Shown: in pieces, positions 33,925 to 41,864 of the stretch
Position numbering within the stretch: the first letter of the stretch is position 1
How the letters are laid out: every line of letters starts with the position of its first letter
From: Candidatus Obscuribacterales bacterium
Lineage (GTDB): Bacteria; Cyanobacteriota; Vampirovibrionia; Obscuribacterales; Obscuribacteraceae
Length of the DNA stretch: 64,000 nt
Reading direction: 5' to 3'
Assembly (NCBI GenBank): GCA_020634035.1
Contig: JACKCM010000002.1
Span: forward strand, 806,001-870,000
Position numbers and translations under genes: made by a program
Notes under the pieces: model-generated
What the model was told of the DNA's origin: nothing
Databases searched by the model: none
Seen by the model: the letters and a program-made list of their open reading frames with translations, nothing else

Positions 33925-34728
33925 ATGACAACGTTGATAGATTTGAGTCGCCCCCTTGCACCGGTTGATCCTGCAAAGTTTCCGGAATTGCTCAAGCCTC
34001 TGCTCAGGATTATCGCTCCAGAGATAGAATATGTAGATAATCAGGCAGGCGCAGAGATCATGATGTCTTTTTTCGGCTGCAAAAAAGATGACCTTCCCGA
34101 TGGCGAAGGCTGGGCCGAAGAGAATATAAGTATATCGAGTCACCTTGGCACCCATGTGGATGCACCGCTGCACTACGGCAGCAAATGTGGTGACGAAAAA
34201 GCGAAGACCATAGACCAGATTGCGCTCGAGGATCTATTTCTTGATACAGTGGTGCTGGATATGTCGCATAAGAAAGGCACCGGTGGCGCCATCACGGTAG
34301 ATGATTTGAAAGGGGCTCTCGACAGGATCGGCTACGAGATCAAAGAGAGAGACGCTGTTTTGATTCGGACGGACCATGATAAGTATGAGATCACTGATCC
34401 GCTCAAATACAATTATCCGGGACTTGTAAGAGAGTCCGCCCTCTGGCTATCGGATCAGGGCGCTCTGGTAGGCGGCACCGACGCCCTGGGCTGGGATAGA
34501 CCATTCATGGTGATGATGATGGACTACAAGCGGACCGGAGACAAAAGCAAGATCTGGGATGCCCATTTTGCCCATCGAGACAAAGAGTTCTATGTTATTC
34601 AGCAACTGGTTGATCTTGACAAGCTGCCTGGGTTCGGCTTCAAGACAGCCTTCTTCCCAATCAATCTAGTTGGTGCCAGCGCAGCACCAGCCAGGGTAGT
34701 AGCATTTCTTGAAAATATGGAGAAATAG
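33925..34728 (+). CDS. Cyclase/kynurenine-formamidase family metal-dependent hydrolase
   Basis: The protein has 267 residues. The family metal-binding motif HLGTHVDAPLHYG is complete, and LIDLSRPLAP at the N-terminus is typical. Members include kynurenine formamidase (KynB) and related amidohydrolases; the substrate is not identifiable. The gene starts six bases after the IPT protein stop, so it is likely read from the respiratory operon, and the terminator at 34726-34752 would end the transcript. No tryptophan-degradation genes are nearby. Confidence 0.8.
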   Translation: MTTLIDLSRPLAPVDPAKFPELLKPLLRIIAPEIEYVDNQAGAEIMMSFFGCKKDDLPDGEGWAEENISISSHLGTHVDAPLHYGSKCGDEKAKTIDQIALEDLFLDTVVLDMSHKKGTGGAITVDDLKGALDRIGYEIKERDAVLIRTDHDKYEITDPLKYNYPGLVRESALWLSDQGALVGGTDALGWDRPFMVMMMDYKRTGDKSKIWDAHFAHRDKEFYVIQQLVDLDKLPGFGFKTAFFPINLVGASAAPARVVAFLENMEK

Positions 34729-34752
34729 AACTCAGATTAGAGTTCTATTTCC
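34726..34752 (+). terminator. Intrinsic terminator of the respiratory operon
   Basis: TAGAACTC and GAGTTCTA form an 8-base-pair perfect stem with loop AGATTA, beginning at the stop codon of the cyclase gene and followed by TTTCC. The U-tract is short, so efficiency is uncertain. Confidence 0.6.
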
Positions 34753-35055
34753 CGATGCACTCTGCTGGATGCAGTGTCACTGACCTGGTTCCGATAGCGC
34801 TGGGGGTTAATCTTTCTCGGGCTTATCCAATTCAATCGGCTCCAGGTAATAACCAGATTATCGATTTAGGGATTTCATTGCCTATAGGGTTTTTCCTGTA
34901 TTTACTCTTCTGAATTCCCCGGGGGCGGAAAGCCAGCTAGAGTCGGGGTCTCTGGCTGCTGCTCAACCGGAAAAATCCTGCATCTGTTGACATGCTTATA
35001 TTATCTTATCTTTGCAACCGGGTCGTAATAATTATCGTGCCACCGTCTTCGATGC
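34753..35055. other. Intergenic region between convergent genes
   Basis: About 300 bases with no convincing gene. It contains an AGCCAG/CTGGCT hairpin near 34932-34960, which on the minus strand is followed by TTTCC and could terminate the lipoprotein gene transcript. A TTGACA at 34986 has no matching -10 at proper spacing. Confidence 0.4.
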
Positions 35056-35976
35056 CTAACGCAACTCTATAAAAACAGTACAGTCCGGATCTCGGCTGAT
35101 ATTTCCGGGATGACTCCTCCAGAGCTTCACTTTTACCGTGGCCGGAAGCGCTTTTACATAGAACTCGTTTATCTCTTTTTGAAGAGGACTCATATTGTTG
35201 CAGCCACCGTTATAGCCGCTCGAACCTCCGCAGTGGATAAACTGCACAATTTGCACCGGGGCCGAGACCTTTTCTGCGTTCTCGATATTCTTGCATTCTT
35301 CAACAGGTACGTAGAGATAGTTAAAGCCGAAGTCCCGGGCGTTGTAGGCAACGAGATTGAATCGGTCCACTACTTCGCCCGGCTTGAGATAGTTTTTGAA
35401 TTTGGTAAGTGCCTGGTTATAGCTCGAGACTTCGTAAGCGACCTGCAGGGCTGATCTAGCCGGATAATAGCGCAGTATCGAAGGCTGCCAGCAATAAGGA
35501 AAGTCTGGTTGCAATAGAACCTTCGGATTGCGCTGTATTTTATCCAGGTCCCAAATTTCATTGGACCAGGACGAGACGCCGACCAGCAGGTATGGATTGA
35601 GCAGAAAGCGGGACTCTTCCGAAAGTCCCTCGATAGACCGCTGACCCTGACCATAGACCGAGCATCCTATAATGCCCCACCAGGGTTTGCCTGACACGAT
35701 CTGGGAGAAGATGACACTTTCGGGATTATAAGGCCTGGCGAGCAAAGAATTTCTTTCGTCCACCAGTTTCTTTCTCATATTGAGCACCGATTCTCTCGAT
35801 AGATAGTCCAGTTCCAGCATGGGCTGGAGCGGAATCTCCACCACTTCATCGGCTACTGATTTGCCCAGGCGCAGCTCATTTGCACTGACCAGGGCTCGGT
35901 CTGTGCAGGCCCCCAGCAAAATCAGCACCGGTAGTAATACCAGTGCTGATCTCAATGTTCTTATCGAGTCTCTCAA
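35056..35976 (-). CDS. Lipoprotein of unknown function
   Basis: The protein has 306 residues. A signal peptide (LRSALVLLPVLILLGAC) ends in a clear lipobox with Cys24. The mature part has several Cys residues (GIIGCSVYGQGQ, YCWQPSILRYYPAR, VEECKNIENA, IHCGGSSGYNGGCNNMSPLQ), perhaps disulfide-bonded in the periplasm or on the surface. No family was recognised. It is in tandem with the secreted protein gene at 35996 on the same strand, only 19 bases away, suggesting one transcript. Confidence 0.68.
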   Translation of the reverse strand: MRDSIRTLRSALVLLPVLILLGACTDRALVSANELRLGKSVADEVVEIPLQPMLELDYLSRESVLNMRKKLVDERNSLLARPYNPESVIFSQIVSGKPWWGIIGCSVYGQGQRSIEGLSEESRFLLNPYLLVGVSSWSNEIWDLDKIQRNPKVLLQPDFPYCWQPSILRYYPARSALQVAYEVSSYNQALTKFKNYLKPGEVVDRFNLVAYNARDFGFNYLYVPVEECKNIENAEKVSAPVQIVQFIHCGGSSGYNGGCNNMSPLQKEINEFYVKALPATVKVKLWRSHPGNISRDPDCTVFIELR

Positions 35977-35995
35977 GCTCGTTTATCCCCTGACT

Positions 35996-36487
35996 TCAGC
36001 GTCTTCTGTTGACCTGGTGGTAGTAGACGGTGTAGCTGGCCCGACAACCTTTCATCTTGTCTTTGGTTGTGTTGGCAGGGGGTTCAACAGTAATGGTGCA
36101 GGTGCTGCCGTCTTTCAATTTGCCTCTCATAGATTGTTGATCTGTGAAAGTTATCTTCCAATTGCCGGAACTCAGTGCGCTCTTCCACCAGGATTTGACC
36201 TGGTCTTCGGTATTCTCGACATTGAACGTCTGTATATATCCTGGTCCTTCTTTGGCATTAGGATAAGAGAGTCCGGTCACGAAATATTGTTTTCCTGTGT
36301 AGTCAGGAAGGTTTGGAAGGCTGACCGGTCGGTCCAGATTGCTGGCCTGGTGCTCTGGGTCCTGCTTCTTCTGATTCTTTCCGTTATATCGCTGGGTCCC
36401 GCCAAACTGCTGTTGACCATACTGAGCCCAGGCCGGCGCTGAAGTCATTAAAAAAGCCAGACCGACAACAGCTATGGTTCTTCTCAT
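35996..36487 (-). CDS. Small secreted protein of unknown function
   Basis: The protein has 163 residues. The signal peptide MRRTIAVVGLAFLMTSAPAWA is followed by a Gln/Gly-rich stretch (QYGQQQFGGTQRYNGKNQKK). The folded part has FVTGLSYPNAKEGPGYIQTF and WWKSALSSGNWKITFTDQQS, and two Cys residues (STCTITVEPP, MKGCRASYTVY) likely form a disulfide. The region around residues 75-105 resembles small periplasmic proteins that evaluate a wall-associated stress, but I do not recognise a named family. It is followed by the lipoprotein gene. Confidence 0.65.
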   Translation of the reverse strand: MRRTIAVVGLAFLMTSAPAWAQYGQQQFGGTQRYNGKNQKKQDPEHQASNLDRPVSLPNLPDYTGKQYFVTGLSYPNAKEGPGYIQTFNVENTEDQVKSWWKSALSSGNWKITFTDQQSMRGKLKDGSTCTITVEPPANTTKDKMKGCRASYTVYYHQVNRRR

Positions 36488-36523
36488 ATAAACATCCTCC
36501 GGTGAAGATCTCGATGGACAAAT

Positions 36524-36590
36524 AAAAAGCCCGCTCTTCCTGCATCATACCCTGTTTGAAAGGATTTTGGTCGGTTGAGCGGACTTTTTA
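36524..36590 (-). terminator. Terminator after the TadE/G-like gene
   Basis: On the minus strand AAAAAG-(T)-CCGCTC pairs with GAGCGG-(G)-CTTTTT across a loop of about 40 bases and runs into TTTTTATTT. It lies 19-85 bases past the stop codon at 36609. The stem is good and the T-run is clear; the loop is unusually long. Confidence 0.65.
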
Positions 36591-36608
36591 CTGTCTGGTG
36601 TTCAGAAC

Positions 36609-38744
36609 TTAGTTAGGCTTACAGAATGTGCCTCCGTTCTGAGCGGTGTTTTCGAACTTCAGGTCACCAAGCAGGTTATTGAAACCGGAAGCTGGTGTCC
36701 ATACAGCACGATCGACTGCGGTGATAGGAGAGTCATGCACGAAAGGAGATTCGTGGTAGTTGGCGTCGCCTATCGGGCAGACAGGACCGGAACCATGACC
36801 TTTGTTGGCGTTGATGATGGTGGTGTCGATTCTGTAGGTGTTTTCACAAGGAATTACCTGGGTCGAAGTACGACCATCATTATCCGTCAAGTTGGCCGGA
36901 GCCGGTTTGAAGTAGGTACCTGCGGGGATGGGCTGCATGGTGACATTACCCGGTCCAGGCGAGTACAGTACAAGGGTCTGACCCATTGCCAGAGGCATGC
37001 TGTTATCATTCAGAGCGGCTTCAACCTTAGCTCTGGTGATACTGGGGTCGACCTGGGTCATCCTATCGGCAATGATGCCAACGATGTTGGTGGCACAAGC
37101 ATTAGCTCCACCGTCGGAGATTTGGTCGAGATACGCTTTGGGAGTATCCACGGTTCCGAACGATGCATTGTAGGTAGGAGTGTTGTAGCATCCGTTCACG
37201 TTGAACTTCTTCATACCGGAAGCCAACGGGGGCGGATTTACTGTGGCACACTTGGCACCGTTTGCACGTTGTCTGAGCAGGTCAGCTTTCATGTATTCGA
37301 TGTTGGTGTAACCATCGGTGCTGCTACCGGCAGGAGCGGTTACGTTGTAGCGGTTGTATGCATTCGCTGCAGCGTAAGGCATGCTGCCGGGGACGAGACC
37401 GGAAGCGCTGAATAAGCACTCAGGCTTGTCCCAACCGTTGTGGGTGTCGCAATCGCTGGGAGCGCCGACGCCCGGGGTGCTGGTCACGTCAGGGTGGTTG
37501 GTGTTGTCTGCCAGGTCATCGACGGTGGCAGCACGGTAACCCTGGGTGTCATTGGTGACAACGTAGACTCCGGCGATTCCGGGTTGCGGAACGGTACCGG
37601 TGGTGTCAGCGTTGTAAGCTTCCCAGTTGCTCATCAGAGCAGCATTGGTGGAGAACATGGTGTTCGAACCGTTGGAAGCTACGTTAACTGCCGATGGCGG
37701 CCACAGTTCGTTGTTGAAGATATCGTTGGTACCATCAACTACCGGGTCAGCCAAGGGCGCATTCTGGGCGTTGGCATCTTCGCCGTTGTTGATTCTGACG
37801 TAACCTCTGGGGATAGCTGCTGCGAAGTCTTTGTCGAGGACGCCGACGATTGCGCAGGCAAGCGCTCCACCGGTGGTGCCGGAAGAACCTTCAGTGGCCT
37901 GGGATGTAGCTTTGAATGCGTTCGGAGGCAGATAGTTGCCGCCGATGGGGTCGGTGGTGGCTCCGTCGAACTCGCCGACATCTACGATGTGAGGCTGGGT
38001 TTTCGGGAATATCGGAACGCCGGCGATGCTGATCGACTGACCATTACCGCAGGGAACATTCCAGTTCACATAACCGGCCATGTAAGGAGAATTACCGTCG
38101 TTGCTGGTGGCAGCACCGGTATTCTGGTTGGTCAATGTGCTGGGAGGGCTGACAGGGAGCTTGGTGCCGGCATGTACATAGACGTTGGTCGAATAACCAG
38201 GTCTCATGAAGGCGGAAGCTATGTTGCCTACCAGATTTACTTTGTTACCCTGCCACATCTTGGTGTTGTTCGAATGAGCAACATCGGTGAAGTGGCTGTT
38301 GAGCGTGTTGGTGTTGTGCAGTTTATTTCTAAGCTGAGTGGCAACTTGCTTAGCCGTATTTGCAATGGTAGTGGCGTGGGTTGCAGCTTCTGCAGTATCA
38401 ATATGTTGGGCGTTCAATGCAACAAGTACAGATTGAGCGATTATTCTATTGAGGTTCTGCATGCTTGCTCTACCACCGGTACTTCCCAGACCGGTGACTG
38501 CCTCGTCAAGACCGATGAAATCGGATGCGCTGGCGCCTATCGAGCTGAAATCTACCCCTACGATCGTAGGAGACATGGCGTTTCTTGCGACAATCAATAC
38601 ACCGGCATCGGTGGCATTGCCGACTTCACGCTCGCCTCCTATGATTTTCGCAAGGATAAAGAAGCCAACGGCTAGGATGATGACTACGAACACGCAGACC
38701 GCAACCAATCCTAATGTGGCTCCTCTCCTTCGGTTTAGTTTCAT
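36609..38744 (-). CDS. Very large TadE/TadG-like secreted protein
   Basis: The protein has 711 residues. The N-terminus NRRRGATLGLVAVCVFVVII followed by LAVGFFILAKIIGG is the positively charged, single-helix anchor typical of Flp-pilus pseudopilin-like TadE/TadG proteins, with DAGVLIVARNA just after. The rest is Asn/Thr/Ala/Gly-rich, with short repeats of the type NDG, NNT and TT and ten or so Cys. This is far longer than TadE (about 150-200) or typical TadG and is probably a surface structure component. No other tad genes are in the window. The end is followed by a terminator. Long opposite-strand frames across it are composition artefacts. Confidence 0.68.
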   Translation of the reverse strand: MKLNRRRGATLGLVAVCVFVVIILAVGFFILAKIIGGEREVGNATDAGVLIVARNAMSPTIVGVDFSSIGASASDFIGLDEAVTGLGSTGGRASMQNLNRIIAQSVLVALNAQHIDTAEAATHATTIANTAKQVATQLRNKLHNTNTLNSHFTDVAHSNNTKMWQGNKVNLVGNIASAFMRPGYSTNVYVHAGTKLPVSPPSTLTNQNTGAATSNDGNSPYMAGYVNWNVPCGNGQSISIAGVPIFPKTQPHIVDVGEFDGATTDPIGGNYLPPNAFKATSQATEGSSGTTGGALACAIVGVLDKDFAAAIPRGYVRINNGEDANAQNAPLADPVVDGTNDIFNNELWPPSAVNVASNGSNTMFSTNAALMSNWEAYNADTTGTVPQPGIAGVYVVTNDTQGYRAATVDDLADNTNHPDVTSTPGVGAPSDCDTHNGWDKPECLFSASGLVPGSMPYAAANAYNRYNVTAPAGSSTDGYTNIEYMKADLLRQRANGAKCATVNPPPLASGMKKFNVNGCYNTPTYNASFGTVDTPKAYLDQISDGGANACATNIVGIIADRMTQVDPSITRAKVEAALNDNSMPLAMGQTLVLYSPGPGNVTMQPIPAGTYFKPAPANLTDNDGRTSTQVIPCENTYRIDTTIINANKGHGSGPVCPIGDANYHESPFVHDSPITAVDRAVWTPASGFNNLLGDLKFENTAQNGGTFCKPN

Positions 38745-39033
38745 GTGGCTGTTTCCTCCGTCAGTATGTCCAGCCTTTGCGATACCAAGCTATCTTTTGT
38801 CCGAAAAGAATATTGAGATGATACTAAGTTCGCACATTAAACAGATATTAATTATTATCGTTTAATCTATCAGGGCTGTCAAGGTTGGTCGAACCTCTTC
38901 TAACCCTCTCTCTGATATACCCAAAACTCAAGAAATATGAGCCATTCTGGCGATATTTAATCTTGGGGGACGCTTTTGAGGGAGCAAAATAGTTGATTAA
39001 ATATTAGCGCCGTTTAATTAAGCCAGGTTAATA

Positions 39034-40503
39034 TTAACCCGGTTTTATCTCGGAAGCCCCAGGCTGGCTGTCTTTAGCAGTCTGGTCACCGCAGTAGCCC
39101 ATGGTAAGAATTCCTACCAGCATCCAGAAGATGAAGTGAACTTGAGGACGATAAAAAACAGTATCTACCAGTCCATGGGTCATCAAGCCGAAGATAGCGG
39201 CAGCGCATCCTAAAATTACCCAGCGATAAGGACCGGTCTCCACCCGCCAGAAATTCATGTGGGCTCTCGATAGGACGGCAGCGATTATGAAAACAAAAAG
39301 GGCCAATCCAAATACGCCGCATTCCACAGCTACTTCAAGAGGGACACAATAAGTCCCCAGGGCGTCATAGCCCGAGACCATATAGAGCCCATAGGCAAGG
39401 CGGAAAGTCTCGTTGCCCACACCGGTTCCGAACCACCAGTTGTCTTTGAACATTGCGAACGAGGATTCCCAGACATTTATCCGGTAAGAGTTGGAAGAAT
39501 GTTCACGACCGGCAAATATAGACTCGAGCCGGGTGCTGAAGGAAGGAATTTGAGTGACCGCGAAAGCGCCCAGTGCCAGGGTGCCTATAAGAGCGATGAC
39601 CATAAAGGGTCTGGATCGTGGTTTGTGCCGCCATACATATAACAGAGCCGGCATGAAAAAGGTCGCGAGCACGGCGGCGATTGCGATATAGCCACCGCGG
39701 GAGCCGGTCAAAACCGTAGCCAGGCTTATGAGGGCGAAACCTCCATAGAAAAGAGCAGAGAGGAGCCATTTACGCTCGACAAGATAGGTCGAAGCCAGAC
39801 CGAGGCTGAGGGGCGCCAACGGAATCAAGAATCCGGCCAGGAGATTTGGATTGCCTAAAGTCGAATAGATACGTGTGCCCTGGGTTTCGACAGTGGGATC
39901 CTCCCAGGTGGCCAATGGCGCCACGCCTGTCTTGAACTGATAGAGACCATGCAAGGAGAGAGCCATGCCGATCATAGAGGCGGCGCCCACGAGAATACTG
40001 CTTCTTTTTCTCGATTGAGCACAAAGGGCGCTGAACAGAAAATAACTACCTATATATATGATTACTTTTGCAAGACCTTTGATGCTCGGCAGAAAATAAT
40101 GAGATGCAAAAGCGGCCACCACATTGATGCCCAGATATAGAAGGATGAGAAAGTCTACGAAATCCGGCTTGCGTCTCTCTTTCCCTCCAAGCATCCAGCC
40201 GCTGAGCCATAGCAATAAACCAGCTAAAGAGATAAAGGCGAGACCGAGCTTGTCGTTGGCGAACTGGGGCAGACCCAGGCAGAAAATCAGGAGCACAGCC
40301 ACCAGCATGCTGCCATTCTGCAGCAAAGAGCCGATTCGGCTGACGGCGGCTTTGGCTTCGGATGCAGCCCGTATAGAGCCGGTCAGAGCCAGTAATGGCT
40401 TAATCAGCAGCGACTGGCTCAGGCTTTCGCGCCACCAGTCGTTTTTCTCGTAGAAAGAAAAGACTGTGGCGATCCTATATATAGGGGATATAGGAGAACT
40501 CAT
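39034..40503 (-). CDS. IctB-family / O-antigen-ligase-like membrane protein
   Basis: The protein has 489 residues with about 12 membrane helices. It carries the Wzy/WaaL-type periplasmic loop and the IctB hallmark GTRIYSTLGNPNLLAGFL, with TVLTGSRGGYIAIAAV and NWWFGTGVGNETFRLAYGLY. IctB was named as an inorganic-carbon transporter in cyanobacteria, but the family belongs to the O-antigen ligase superfamily and the transport role is disputed. The next gene upstream is DUF4330, and the two overlap by one base (TAATG), so they are translationally coupled. This IctB-DUF4330 arrangement is a cyanobacterial feature and one reason for the lineage assignment. Confidence 0.82.
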   Translation of the reverse strand: MSSPISPIYRIATVFSFYEKNDWWRESLSQSLLIKPLLALTGSIRAASEAKAAVSRIGSLLQNGSMLVAVLLIFCLGLPQFANDKLGLAFISLAGLLLWLSGWMLGGKERRKPDFVDFLILLYLGINVVAAFASHYFLPSIKGLAKVIIYIGSYFLFSALCAQSRKRSSILVGAASMIGMALSLHGLYQFKTGVAPLATWEDPTVETQGTRIYSTLGNPNLLAGFLIPLAPLSLGLASTYLVERKWLLSALFYGGFALISLATVLTGSRGGYIAIAAVLATFFMPALLYVWRHKPRSRPFMVIALIGTLALGAFAVTQIPSFSTRLESIFAGREHSSNSYRINVWESSFAMFKDNWWFGTGVGNETFRLAYGLYMVSGYDALGTYCVPLEVAVECGVFGLALFVFIIAAVLSRAHMNFWRVETGPYRWVILGCAAAIFGLMTHGLVDTVFYRPQVHFIFWMLVGILTMGYCGDQTAKDSQPGASEIKPG

Positions 40504-41021
40504 TATTTATCGTTTGCTTTAGAAGCTGAATCAGTTGCCTTGATATCGACCACCACACCCTGGGCGCGATATTTGAAGCCTTCCAGTTCGACCAGATTGC
40601 CTATTTTTACTTTGTTGCCTCTGATTACAAAGCCGTCTTTGGTGGCGTCGGCTTCATCCTGGACGGTGATTATAAAATCGTGGGCATGGGGAACGGCCGG
40701 GTCGGGAAAAGCGACGGTGCCGTTGCCTTCTTTGTTCAGAAAGGAAGCTTTATGCTCCCAGTGCTCCACTTTGACGATGGTCATCGGTGGATGCACGGGC
40801 CGATTGCGGATGGTGATCGCAGATTTCTCGCCGACTTTAAAAATCTCGGCATCCAGGGTCTTGAGCCCGATCAGATAGACCGAAATATCAACTTTATGGG
40901 TTCCTTCGATGACCTGGTCTACACCGGCATAACCTGCTTTAGCCAGTCCGAAGCCTACTAGAGCCATCAAAGACAAGACCAGGAAGGCCATATCGAGGGG
41001 ATTCAACTTTCTCAATTTCAT
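40503..41021 (-). CDS. DUF4330 protein
   Basis: The protein has 172 residues. One N-terminal membrane helix (PLDMAFLVLSLMALVGFGLA) is followed by a beta-rich domain with DAEIFKVGEKSAITIRNRPV and LVELEGFKYRAQGVVVDIKA. This matches the DUF4330 pattern known mostly from cyanobacteria. Function unknown. It shares the TAATG overlap with the IctB-like gene and is likely on the same membrane side as its partner. Confidence 0.75.
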   Translation of the reverse strand: MKLRKLNPLDMAFLVLSLMALVGFGLAKAGYAGVDQVIEGTHKVDISVYLIGLKTLDAEIFKVGEKSAITIRNRPVHPPMTIVKVEHWEHKASFLNKEGNGTVAFPDPAVPHAHDFIITVQDEADATKDGFVIRGNKVKIGNLVELEGFKYRAQGVVVDIKATDSASKANDK

Positions 41022-41112
41022 CGCAATCGCCTTTTACTGCAGTAAAGCCTGATCATACTCAAAGGCGACAATTTGAATTTGAATTTGAAAATGTTTGAAG
41101 ATTCGCTATAGC

Positions 41113-41343
41113 CTATATCTTTCCAAAGAATATAGAGACATTGCCGGTGACCCGCTTGACCAGTTTTACCGGTCCGGAAGAGAGCTCCTGGCCAAAGTCG
41201 AGCTCATTGAGAGCCCGGGCTTTCAAGGTCTCGATCAAAAGCTCTCCTTCAAGCTCTGAAAGCCCGGAGAGCCCCGTTCTGTACTCGCTTACCATTTTGA
41301 TCAGCTCGCCAAGGGCGAGATTGTTAGAGACTATGGTTCCCAT
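41113..41343 (-). CDS. Small hypothetical protein
   Basis: From the ATG at 41343, preceded by GGCAGGAAAAAATC with a recognisable AGGA, the protein has 76 residues: MGTIVSNNLALGELIKMVSE and on to GPVKLVKRVTGNVSIFFGKI. It is soluble, mixed helix and strand, with no signal peptide. The frame is open for 14 further codons upstream, but that part has no ribosome-binding site. Not recognised. Confidence 0.55.
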   Translation of the reverse strand: MGTIVSNNLALGELIKMVSEYRTGLSGLSELEGELLIETLKARALNELDFGQELSSGPVKLVKRVTGNVSIFFGKI

Positions 41344-41561
41344 GATTTTTTCCTGCCAACTTATATATAGATTGCCCTGAGGCATAACGCATACCTATTC
41401 TAGATCCGGGTCATGACCGGGGTCGAACGTGATTTTCCCACTTAGATAAGAGAACCCATGCGGGAACTACGTAGTACCCCTGTCAAATTTTTGTCGAATC
41501 GCGATAGAACTACACATAACCAAACAGCGCCGAGGCGACGGCAGAAATAGGAGATACTGAA

Positions 41562-41864
41562 ATGAGTTTTGAAGGATACAGACCGGAAGCGGCAGACAAT
41601 TTCTATAACAACCATGTGGGCGACGCTCTTATCTTCCAGGTGGAAGGTCCGATGGAAGCCAACGAAAAGATGAGCGTTACAGACCTGCTCGACAGAAACG
41701 AAGAGACGATCATGAAAACCGCAATGAATATGGTCGAGCACTTCAGCAAGATTCTCGGCAAACTGCCCGAGCACATGCAGAAAGAGCTTATCGACTCGCT
41801 TCCCACCCCCGGCCGTCACGACGTGGTCTATGCCGGTATGATCGACAGTTATAACAAAGCCTAG
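41562..41864 (+). CDS. Small hypothetical protein
   Basis: The protein has 100 residues, soluble and rich in charged helices (EANEKMSVTDLLDRNEETIM, KTAMNMVEHFSKILGKLPEH). A good ribosome-binding site (AGGAG) lies 10 bases before the ATG. Its stop codon overlaps the stop of the convergent PfkB-like gene within CTAG. No family recognised. Confidence 0.65.
   Translation: MSFEGYRPEAADNFYNNHVGDALIFQVEGPMEANEKMSVTDLLDRNEETIMKTAMNMVEHFSKILGKLPEHMQKELIDSLPTPGRHDVVYAGMIDSYNKA

Noticed and set aside
34986..35015. Sigma70 promoter (TTGACA) on the plus strand
   Set aside because: No -10 element at 16-18 bases and no plus-strand gene downstream.
37440..38675. 411-residue open frame on the plus strand opposite the TadE/G-like gene
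   Set aside because: It is the mirror of an Asn/Thr/Gly-rich coding sequence on the minus strand. It has no ribosome-binding site and no domain pattern.
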